Source: an uncultured Chlorobiota bacterium (GTDB lineage Bacteria > Bacteroidota > Bacteroidia > Bacteroidales > JAADGE01). From it: a DNA stretch of 12,549 nucleotides. A program made the position numbers and the translations under genes. Below are positions 1 through 5,706 of this stretch, in pieces. Below the pieces are notes generated by a model. It saw nothing but the letters and a program-made list of their open reading frames with translations. It did no database searches and was not told where the DNA came from. Numbering within the stretch: the stretch's first letter is position 1; every line of letters begins with the position of its first letter. Location: the NCBI GenBank assembly GCA_947311265.1, contig CAMZKQ010000192.1, positions 1-12,549 of the forward strand. The letters are read 5' to 3'.

Positions 1-2
1 AT

Positions 3-1385
3 TTGACTGTAAATTTAGGCAAAAACTTAGAAATACAACCGGGGCAAACTGTAACCGTAAATGGTAACATGGTAAACGATGCAACCGTAATGCTTGTATC
101 ACCTGCAAATTTATCAACTAGCGGCTCGCTAATTACTAAAGGCACACTCACCAACAACGGCACAATGATAGGCAAACGCTTCATTGTAGATGGTCAGTGG
201 CATTTAATGGCATCGCCACTTGATGCCACAGTAGCAGCGACTGCACCTTTTAATATGGATTACGTTTACACTTACGACGAAACTTACTCTGGCATTGAAA
301 ACGATGATGCTTGGACACAACTACCATCATTTGGAGGCAGTATTGTACCAGGAGTAGGCTACCTTGTAAAATCAACCTCAGCATTTAATACTGATTTTAT
401 AATCCCTTTTGAAGGCACATTTAGAACTGGAAATGTAACTTACAGTAACCTTAGTTTTGCAAGTACAAATATCCCATTCAAAGGGTACAACCTTGTGGCG
501 AATCCTTACCCATCGGCAATAGATTGGAACGCCGCAGCTTGGACTAAAACCAATGTAAATGGCTCTACTTGGATTTGGAACTCTACGGCATACGCCGTTT
601 GGGACGGCCTAGTAGGGACAAATGGTGCTACCAAGGATATTCCTTCCATGCAAGGCTTCTTCGTGCAAGTAAATAATGCTGTAAACACACTGGGTATGAC
701 AGATGCCGTGCGTGTGCATAGTGCTGCGAGCATGATGCGAAACAACACAACAATTCCTAATTTACTCCGCCTACAAGCTAGTGGTACTCGGCTAAATGAT
801 GATATTGTTTTACATGAAGCTAATGACAATGAGGATAGCCGTAAGTTTATGTCGTGGACTACAGAACTTCCACAGATTTACACTATAGAAAATAGCAATA
901 AACTTGCAATTAATAAGTTACAAGATGTTACTTCGGAGTTTGATGTAAACTTAAACTTTACTTGTGGCACGGCTGGTACTTACACTATATCGGCAAGCGA
1001 ATTTACTTTCGATAGCCACACTACCGTAATACTAGAAGACCTTGTTACAGGTACTCAAACTTCATTAATACAAGGGGCTAGCTATACTTTTGCTTACACA
1101 GAGGGCAGTACCGAGGAGCGATTTATTTTACACTTCAATTCATCAACTGTTGGTGTTGATGCTATTTTAAATTCAGAAATATTGGTTTATGCGGCAGAAA
1201 AAAGTATATTTGTAGCAACTAATAATTTAGAAACTGGAACAGTAACAGTATTTAATACCTTGGGACAAGCGGTTTTGGTAAGCAAAATAGCTGCTGAAAT
1301 AAGAACTAACTTACCGCAAGGTTTGTATGTTGTAAAAGTAAAAACAGCAAACCAAGAAATCTCAAAACAAATCTATATAAACTAA
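3..1385 (+). CDS. T9SS-secreted surface protein, C-terminal part (5' end outside window)
   Basis: The frame is open from the left edge of the window, so the TTG at base 3 is not a credible start and the gene begins upstream. The last 75 or so residues (about 386-460 of the visible part) form a type IX secretion sorting domain (type A, Por_Secre_tail-like). A short beta-rich segment carries VTVFNTLGQAV, then LPQGLYVVKV, and ends KQIYIN. In known cases this signal is cleaved by PorU after passage through the outer membrane, leaving the protein released or anchored to A-LPS. The region before it (about residues 60-240) has the motifs WHLMASPLD, YTYDE, GVGYLVK, NLVANPYPSAIDW and QGFFVQV. These recur in large Bacteroidota secreted proteins, where they precede the sorting tail. 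The early part (VTVNGN, LTNNGTMI) looks like short beta repeats. No catalytic motif is visible, so the substrate or function is unknown. The family assignment is firm and the role open. Confidence 0.85.
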   Translation: MTVNLGKNLEIQPGQTVTVNGNMVNDATVMLVSPANLSTSGSLITKGTLTNNGTMIGKRFIVDGQWHLMASPLDATVAATAPFNMDYVYTYDETYSGIENDDAWTQLPSFGGSIVPGVGYLVKSTSAFNTDFIIPFEGTFRTGNVTYSNLSFASTNIPFKGYNLVANPYPSAIDWNAAAWTKTNVNGSTWIWNSTAYAVWDGLVGTNGATKDIPSMQGFFVQVNNAVNTLGMTDAVRVHSAASMMRNNTTIPNLLRLQASGTRLNDDIVLHEANDNEDSRKFMSWTTELPQIYTIENSNKLAINKLQDVTSEFDVNLNFTCGTAGTYTISASEFTFDSHTTVILEDLVTGTQTSLIQGASYTFAYTEGSTEERFILHFNSSTVGVDAILNSEILVYAAEKSIFVATNNLETGTVTVFNTLGQAVLVSKIAAEIRTNLPQGLYVVKVKTANQEISKQIYIN

Positions 1386-1396
1386 AACCCACTAGA

Positions 1397-1438
1397 TGCT
1401 TAAAATAAGTTTTCTTTACTGAAGGCTTATTTTAAGTA
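1397..1438. other. Long hairpin between T9SS gene and PID-CTERM gene
   Basis: A perfect 11-base inverted repeat (CTTAAAATAAG at 1399-1409, CTTATTTTAAG at 1426-1436) extends inwards through two G-U pairs and three more pairs to a six-base loop at 1415-1420. It lies 13 bases after the stop of the T9SS gene. No T-run follows, so it is not a standard intrinsic terminator. It may stabilise the 3' end of the mRNA or attenuate transcription into the small downstream gene. Confidence 0.5.
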
Positions 1439-1465
1439 CCATTTATCAAAAAAAAGTAAAAAATT

Positions 1466-1681
1466 ATGAACCAAACATTAAAAGTACTCAGCATTATTGC
1501 AGTTCTCACTTTTGTAATAATTAGTACCGTTTACGGGCCACCGTTCAATCCACCAGATGGCAGTGGTGGGCCTCCTGTAGGTGCACCTATTGACGGAGGC
1601 ATCTCTGCACTTATTGCCGCAGGCATCGCCCTTGTAGGGCGAAAGTACTTCAAAAACAAGAAGAATAAGAAAGAGGAATAG
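1466..1681 (+). CDS. PID-CTERM-type small sorted protein
   Basis: A 71-residue protein with three visible parts. There is an N-terminal hydrophobic signal (about residues 5-22, after a Lys at 6). A short Pro/Gly-rich stretch follows (PPFNPPDGSGGPPVGA, 25-40). The C-terminal sorting-like tail has PIDGG at 41-45, a hydrophobic segment of about 13 residues (46-58), and a very basic end (RKYFKNKKNKK). This PID plus membrane segment plus basic tail is the layout of the PID-CTERM proteins of Bacteroidota, which are thought to be handled by an exosortase-like enzyme. No such enzyme is in the window. After processing only about 20 residues would remain outside the membrane, so it may be a structural or anchoring mini-protein. 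It follows the T9SS gene on the same strand after 80 bases and is closed by a strong terminator. A function beyond sorting is not known. Confidence 0.75.
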   Translation: MNQTLKVLSIIAVLTFVIISTVYGPPFNPPDGSGGPPVGAPIDGGISALIAAGIALVGRKYFKNKKNKKEE

Positions 1682-1720
1682 CCAACTAAATGCCACTTAA
1701 AATTATAGCATTAAAACAAT

Positions 1721-1756
1721 AAAAAAATCCAAACTATATTTAGTTTGGATTTTTTT
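1721..1756. terminator. Bidirectional Rho-independent terminator
   Basis: A perfect 16-bp stem (AAAAAAATCCAAACTA at 1721-1736, TAGTTTGGATTTTTTT at 1741-1756) surrounds a four-base loop. It has a T-run on the plus strand and, through the leading A-run, on the minus strand as well. It lies between two convergent genes, the PID-CTERM gene (stop at 1681) and the lysozyme-like gene (stop at 1811), and can end transcription from both sides. Confidence 0.9.
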
Positions 1757-1810
1757 ATGTGTGCTTTTATAATGATAGTTTGAAATCGGCGGAACAAGTA
1801 CCTGATGATA

Positions 1811-2413
1811 CTATTTTAAGTACCCCCTGTTATACATTTCTATTTCCCACTTTCGGATACGGTATAAATGCTTACTACGGACTACCTGCCCGCTAGGTGT
1901 TCGGTAATTACACCATTTTTCAAATTCTTTGGCAACAGCTTGGTTGGCTAGCATTTTCTTTTTCAGCCTACTTTTTCTAAAATTGCCTTTGCCAAAACAG
2001 AAAATAAAATGTGCTACTGCAATTTTTTTATAGCCTGTAAACCCAGTTTCTTCTTCAGCACTTTTTAAGGCTGTATTAAAATCCTCTCTTACAAGTAGGT
2101 CGGCAGTTTTTAAAGATATTGCTTGTGTAAATGTATCTTTGGGATAAATAACATGTCCGTGTCCTACGGATTTAATGCCCGCAGGTCCAAAATAAATTTT
2201 CCCTCCATTAAAACCTTCATGCACCTTTATATATGCAATTGATTCTTCGTAAGCTTTGTCAAACTTCTCTTTTTGGGACAGTTCGGTAATTGTTCTTTCA
2301 GAAAGGGCAGTAAGTCCTTGGTGTTCTGTTGTTTTATGGTTTTTATTCAACAAATATGGAGCAAGAAAGGTTGAAAATACCACGATGATTGAAATCTTAA
2401 CAAAAAGTTTCAT
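1811..2413 (-). CDS. Membrane-anchored GH24-type lysozyme homologue, catalytic Asp replaced
   Basis: A 200-residue protein. Residues 7-22 are hydrophobic after two Lys (signal peptide or N-terminal anchor, no clear lipobox), so the domain should face the periplasm. From about residue 58 it resembles glycoside hydrolase family 24 (T4-type lysozyme, which cuts MurNAc-GlcNAc bonds). HEGF carries the candidate catalytic Glu66, KIYFGPAGIKSVGHGH (72-87) matches the family pattern ending in TIGYGH, and the end (W167, then RSKHLYRIRKWEIEMY) matches the usual W..GG..V..L..RR..E..LY. The position after KIYF that normally carries Asp or Cys (T4 Asp20) is Gly76, and T4 Thr26 corresponds to Ser82. Activity may thus be reduced or lost, or the role may be glycan binding. 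No phage genes are nearby, so this is not a clear prophage endolysin. ATG start at 2413; the gene is convergent with the PID-CTERM gene. Confidence 0.75.
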   Translation of the reverse strand: MKLFVKISIIVVFSTFLAPYLLNKNHKTTEHQGLTALSERTITELSQKEKFDKAYEESIAYIKVHEGFNGGKIYFGPAGIKSVGHGHVIYPKDTFTQAISLKTADLLVREDFNTALKSAEEETGFTGYKKIAVAHFIFCFGKGNFRKSRLKKKMLANQAVAKEFEKWCNYRTPSGQVVRSKHLYRIRKWEIEMYNRGYLK

Positions 2414-2619
2414 TTATTAAATTTAAAATTTACACTTTGCTATAAACTTGTTAAATGTTTTATAAAATCTGCTTTGTTGCTTTTTAAGCCATTTTTGGTT
2501 AGATTTAAAACAGTTATCTACACGTTTTCTTAGCAATCAGGATTTTCCTGAACTTGTAAAAACAACTTTACATGTTGCAAATCAGTTAGTTACAAGTGTT
2601 TTGTTTTTTTTAACGGCTG

Positions 2620-2649
2620 CAAATATACTGCTATATTTGAAAAATACAA
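2620..2649 (-). promoter_or_regulatory. Candidate promoter for the lysozyme-like gene
   Basis: On the minus strand a TATATTTG box (2627-2620) matches the Bacteroidota -7 consensus TAnnTTTG, with TTG at 2649-2647 after a 19-base spacer, as expected for the -33 element. The -7 box is half of a palindrome whose other half (2632-2639) is the same box on the plus strand, where no good -33 partner was found. It would give a leader of about 200 bases. This is inferred from consensus only. Confidence 0.4.
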
Positions 2650-2732
2650 TTATTTAAAAAAAAACTTTATATTAATATTTATGGTCTTGTCGGTTATGCT
2701 TTACTATAAGCCACGTGTTGTAGATTTACTAA

Positions 2733-2768
2733 CCTAGCCCCAGTACTAAACGGTTGTACTATGCTAGG
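2733..2768. other. Imperfect hairpin downstream of the acyltransferase gene
   Basis: CCTAGC (2733-2738) pairs with GCTAGG (2763-2768), and AGTAC (2742-2746) with GTACT (2756-2760). A small asymmetric internal loop (three bases against two) separates the two stems, with a nine-base apical loop. It lies about 60 bases past the stop of the minus-strand acyltransferase gene and has no T-run on either side. It could be an mRNA 3' structure, part of a small RNA or a protein-binding site. Confidence 0.4.
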
Positions 2769-2827
2769 ATTTATGCAAAATATAGGACTGTAATAAAAAA
2801 TGAAGGGTGCTTTTAGTGGAGAGGAAG

Positions 2828-3700
2828 CTAAATTTTAAATGCCAAGTCAGGATTTTTTTCTAATTGGTACACAAACTGCCTTAATTTTTCGGCAATTTGT
2901 TTGTGTTGCTTTGGTTTTCCTAACTGGCTATACGGTATTGGCTTACCAAAAGTGATTCTGAAATGTTTATTTTTTTGCTTAAACATTTCATCTACCAAGT
3001 AGAACATTTCCAGATTTGCTTTTATCCTAAAAAAAGCTCTAAAACGGTGCAAGTTGTAAAACCAGTTGGATAAATTACCCGAAATATGCACCGGCACAAT
3101 ATCCCTGCGATGCTTTACTGCTCGGCTTACAAAAGTTTTTTTCCATTCAGCATCTCTTACGAGTCCTTTTTTTCGTCTGGAAGCAAGCCCAGCAGGAAAC
3201 ATGACGACTTGCTTGTCCGACTCAAGAATTTCATCAAATTGCTTAATGATTTCTTTTGCATTTCCGCCATGTTTGTTTACCCCTAGAAACAGGGGCTCAA
3301 AATGTTTCACATTTAAGAGTAAATCATTGACCACCGCTTTGGTTTCGCCAAAATATTTTCCTAATTCGCCAATAAGGGCTAAGCCATCGATACTACCAAC
3401 AGGGTGGTTGGCAGCAAATAAATAACGCCCTTTGGGCGAGAAATTATATGCCCCCACAGAGTCGAATGTAATGCCCCAACTAGCCAGCCCTTTGTATAAA
3501 AAATCGAGCCCACTATACTCGCCCAAAGCTGCAATATTAGCATTTAGCTCATCTTGATGCACTATTTTTTTGATATAATTAACCACAAACCCAGGTAGCA
3601 TTTTTTTCAGTTTCGGATTTTTATTGGCAATCGCTTGGTCAATATTTATTAGTGTCTCTTTTTTTTTAGAACTCATTGCTTGTTTCTTGGAAATTTTCAT
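2828..3700 (-). CDS. GlsA/PlsC-type lipid acyltransferase (COG3176-like)
   Basis: A 290-residue acyltransferase of the PlsC/lysophospholipid acyltransferase fold. NHPVGSIDG (98-106) is the catalytic His...Asp motif in the HX5D spacing of the hemolysin/GlsA/OlsA-like branch, unlike the HX4D of PlsC. FPAGLASRR (168-176), DAEWKKTF (183-190), the segment IVPVHISGNLSNWFYNL and FGKPIP (251-256) match the Bacteroidota GlsA type, the O-acyltransferase that adds the second acyl chain to glycine or ornithine lipids. The N-acyltransferase partner (GlsB) is not in the window. An acyl-glycerophosphate acyltransferase role remains possible. Start choice: the frame extends to a TTG at 3760, but that extension is low-complexity AAA/TTT-rich sequence. 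ATG 3700 is used here. ATG 3676 is also plausible because the family usually starts near it and a TAACTTTG box (3708-3701) directly precedes 3700. It is divergent from the dcw cluster. Confidence 0.82.
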   Translation of the reverse strand: MKISKKQAMSSKKKETLINIDQAIANKNPKLKKMLPGFVVNYIKKIVHQDELNANIAALGEYSGLDFLYKGLASWGITFDSVGAYNFSPKGRYLFAANHPVGSIDGLALIGELGKYFGETKAVVNDLLLNVKHFEPLFLGVNKHGGNAKEIIKQFDEILESDKQVVMFPAGLASRRKKGLVRDAEWKKTFVSRAVKHRRDIVPVHISGNLSNWFYNLHRFRAFFRIKANLEMFYLVDEMFKQKNKHFRITFGKPIPYSQLGKPKQHKQIAEKLRQFVYQLEKNPDLAFKI

Positions 3701-3854
3701 CAAAGTTAAAAAAATAATAATATTTTTTAATTTTTTTTGAAAATTTGCTCTACCCACCAATATATCAGGGAATTAAGGATAGCAATTAGTATAGCTTGCT
3801 TTACCGTAATATTTTGCAAACTGCTGATTATTAACAAGTTATTAATTTTTAACA

Positions 3855-3912
3855 AGTGTCATAAAATGTCATAAAGTGTAGATAGGTGTTTGAAAGTGTA
3901 AAAAAAAGTGTA
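3855..3912 (+). promoter_or_regulatory. MraZ-type operator, 10-bp-spaced repeats
   Basis: Five pentamers, four reading GTGTN and one ATGTC, start exactly 10 bases apart (3856, 3866, 3876, 3886, 3896). Each is preceded by A or G and separated from the next by five bases. A sixth GTGTA follows at 3908-3912, after 12 bases. MraZ is known to bind direct TGGGN-like repeats with five-base spacers upstream of its own gene, and this array has the same geometry with a changed core. The last repeats overlap the -33 and -7 elements of the promoter, which fits autorepression. The spacing is seen directly; binding by this MraZ is inferred. Confidence 0.7.
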
Positions 3913-3918
3913 TCTTTG
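3889..3918 (+). promoter_or_regulatory. dcw/mraZ promoter
   Basis: TTTG at 3889-3892 and TATCTTTG at 3911-3918, 18 bases apart, match the Bacteroidota TTTG / TAnnTTTG primary-sigma promoter. Transcription would start near 3925, leaving a leader of about 23 bases before the mraZ ATG at 3948. The two elements are interleaved with the last GTGT operator repeats. Confidence 0.7.
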
Positions 3919-3947
3919 CAATAGAATTTATACCCCTAGTTCTGATA

Positions 3948-4406
3948 ATGATAAGTTTCATTGGCGATTATACCGGCAAAGTGGATGCAAAAGGACGGGC
4001 AGTTTTGCCCTCCGCATTCAAAAAACAGGCTCCTGAGTCTGTTGCTGGTAAATTCGTGCTTAAGAAAGACACCTTTGAAAACTGCCTAATCCTCTATACC
4101 GCAGAGGAGTGGGAAAGGCAGAATGCAATTATCCGAGCAAAATTTAATCCCAACATACGGAAGCACAATTTATTTCTTAGGGAATATTTTAGAGGCACTG
4201 CAGAAGTATCTTTAGATAGTGCTGGGCGAATTTCAATTCCTGTAAAACTGAGAGAATATGCAAAGATTGAAAAAGAAATCTATTTCTGTGGGCAGGATAT
4301 GAAAATTGAAATTTGGTCGAAATCCGCTTACGAAAGCATTGAGCAAGCCCCCGAGGATTTTGCATTGCTTGCCGAGGAGCTATTTGGAAATGATAATTCT
4401 CAATAG
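3948..4406 (+). CDS. mraZ: Transcriptional regulator MraZ
   Basis: A 152-residue MraZ, the ring-forming DNA-binding protein that heads the division and cell wall cluster and represses its own promoter in studied species. The two AbrB/SpoVT-type halves are visible by their DxxGR signatures: DAKGR at 13-17, followed by AVLPSAFK, and DSAGR at 90-94, followed by ISIPVKLREYA. The length is typical for Bacteroidota. The start ATG at 3948 fits the conserved MISFIGDY opening and lies about 30 bases downstream of the -7 box. It is the first gene of the cluster, with rsmH 39 bases after its stop. The adjacent 10-bp-spaced repeats are its probable operator. Confidence 0.96.
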   Translation: MISFIGDYTGKVDAKGRAVLPSAFKKQAPESVAGKFVLKKDTFENCLILYTAEEWERQNAIIRAKFNPNIRKHNLFLREYFRGTAEVSLDSAGRISIPVKLREYAKIEKEIYFCGQDMKIEIWSKSAYESIEQAPEDFALLAEELFGNDNSQ

Positions 4407-4445
4407 CTAAGTTAATCACTATTTCAATTTTATAAAAGCCCTAAA

Positions 4446-5375
4446 ATGCAAGCCCAATACCACATACCTGTTTTGCTCAAAAAATCTGTTGATGCCTTAA
4501 ATATAAAGGCTGGAGGCATTTATATTGATGCTACTTTTGGCGGTGGTGGGCATTCCAAAGAAATCCTTAAAAGAATGGACGGTGGAAAATTAATTGCCTT
4601 TGACCAAGATTTAGATGCCGAAAAAAATGCAGCGGTTTTAAGCAACAAGTTCCCTGACACCTTTTTATTTATCAGGAGTAATTTCCGGTATATTAAAAAT
4701 TTCTTGCGGTTTTTAAATATCGAGAAAGTAGATGGCGTACTTGCCGATTTGGGGGTGTCCTCACATCAGTTCGATACTGCTGAAAGGGGCTTTTCGTTTC
4801 GTTTCGATGCCAATTTAGATATGCGTATGAATAAGCAAGCACTAAAAACAGCGGCTGATATTGTAAATACTTACACGCAAAATGAGTTGGAATTTTTATT
4901 TAAAAATTATGGGGAGTTAAGAAATGCCCGAAAAATTGCAATAGCAATTGCTTCGCAAAGGAAAAATGAAAATATTTTAACTTCTGCCCAGCTTGCCCAA
5001 ACGCTAGGTCGTTTAGTGCCAAAGAAAATGGAGCATAAATTTTTAGCACAAATATACCAAGCCCTCCGCATAGAAGTAAACAAAGAGATGGAGGCACTAG
5101 TTTTTTTTCTTGAAGATTTACCCAATTACATAAAAGAAGGCGGTAGGCTTTCGGTGCTTACCTACCACTCGCTAGAAGACCGCCCGGTAAAGAGGTTCAT
5201 GAAAACAGGAAATGTAAAAGGACAACAAGAGAAAGATTTTTATGGTAAGCTTTTAACCCCATTTAAACAACTATCAAATAAGCCAATAATAGCTTCTGAA
5301 GATGAAATAAAAGAAAATAACCGAGCAAGAAGTGCAAAATTAAGAATTGCCACAAGGGAATTAATTAACAATTAA
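4446..5375 (+). CDS. rsmH: 16S rRNA (cytosine-1402-N4)-methyltransferase RsmH
   Basis: This enzyme (formerly MraW) uses S-adenosylmethionine to methylate N4 of C1402 in the decoding site of 16S rRNA. Visible signatures: DATFGGGGHS (28-37, SAM-binding glycine loop), FDQDLDA (52-58), DLGVSSHQFD (101-110), QALRIEVNKE (205-214), LSVLTYHSLEDRPVK (235-249) and the closing NNRARSAKLR (291-300). At 309 residues it has the normal length and is complete. It opens with the typical HIPVLL near the N-terminus, supporting ATG 4446. The next gene (ftsL-like) starts four bases after its stop, so they are co-transcribed. Confidence 0.97.
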   Translation: MQAQYHIPVLLKKSVDALNIKAGGIYIDATFGGGGHSKEILKRMDGGKLIAFDQDLDAEKNAAVLSNKFPDTFLFIRSNFRYIKNFLRFLNIEKVDGVLADLGVSSHQFDTAERGFSFRFDANLDMRMNKQALKTAADIVNTYTQNELEFLFKNYGELRNARKIAIAIASQRKNENILTSAQLAQTLGRLVPKKMEHKFLAQIYQALRIEVNKEMEALVFFLEDLPNYIKEGGRLSVLTYHSLEDRPVKRFMKTGNVKGQQEKDFYGKLLTPFKQLSNKPIIASEDEIKENNRARSAKLRIATRELINN

Positions 5376-5379
5376 TGAT

Positions 5380-5706
5380 ATGCTAAATAAAAAAAAAATA
5401 CTGACCACCCTCTTGGACGGCACTTTACTATCCGACCTATTTTCTAGGCATATTAAATTTATTTTTGTACTAACACTACTTACTCTTATACACATTACCA
5501 ATAGAATGAATGCCGAAAAGATATATATAGAAATTGCCGCAGTTAAATCTGAAAATAAAATTTTGCAAACCGCAGCAGCACTTTCATTATCAAAACTAAT
5601 GTTTGCAAGCAAAGAATCCGAGGTACTAAAATTAGTTAAAGAAAAAGAACTCAAATTATACTCCCCGTCCAAGCCCCCTTACACCGTTTATATACCTAAA
5701 AAATGA
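5380..5706 (+). CDS. ftsL: FtsL-like cell division protein (Bacteroidota type)
   Basis: A 108-residue bitopic membrane protein. It has a cytoplasmic N-terminus of about 25 residues (LLDGTLLSDLFSRH), one membrane helix (about 26-40, FIFVLTLLTLIHI) and a periplasmic helical segment (about 43-92), with a short tail ending PPYTVYIPKK. Primary sequence conservation in FtsL is very low. The call rests on size, topology, the NAEKIYIEIAAVKSENK region typical of the Bacteroidota FtsL family, and position between rsmH and ftsI, where FtsL is always found. It should act in the septal FtsQLB-type complex that activates FtsWI. Its last four bases overlap the ftsI start (ATGA), indicating translational coupling. 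Confidence 0.85.
   Translation: MLNKKKILTTLLDGTLLSDLFSRHIKFIFVLTLLTLIHITNRMNAEKIYIEIAAVKSENKILQTAAALSLSKLMFASKESEVLKLVKEKELKLYSPSKPPYTVYIPKK

Larger units (their letters stand above)
2414..2827. other. Gene-free intergenic region with inverted repeats
   Basis: The 414 bases between the lysozyme-like start and the acyltransferase stop have no convincing reading frame in any of the six frames. The region holds several small inverted repeats: TCAGGA/TCCTGA at 2537-2551 (three-base loop), TGTAAA/TTTACA at 2555-2572, CAAATATA/TATATTTG at 2620-2639, and a larger imperfect hairpin at 2733-2768. The part below 2613 would be the roughly 200-base leader of the lysozyme-like gene if the candidate promoter is real. 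I recognise no tRNA, riboswitch or insertion sequence here. Confidence 0.5.

Noticed and set aside
1811..2413. Prophage endolysin
   Set aside because: No holin, tail, integrase or other phage gene is nearby, and the protein carries an N-terminal membrane anchor between chromosomal-type genes.
3086..3425. Plus-strand reading frames opposite the acyltransferase gene
   Set aside because: They are antisense to a well-conserved acyltransferase and show no recognisable protein features.
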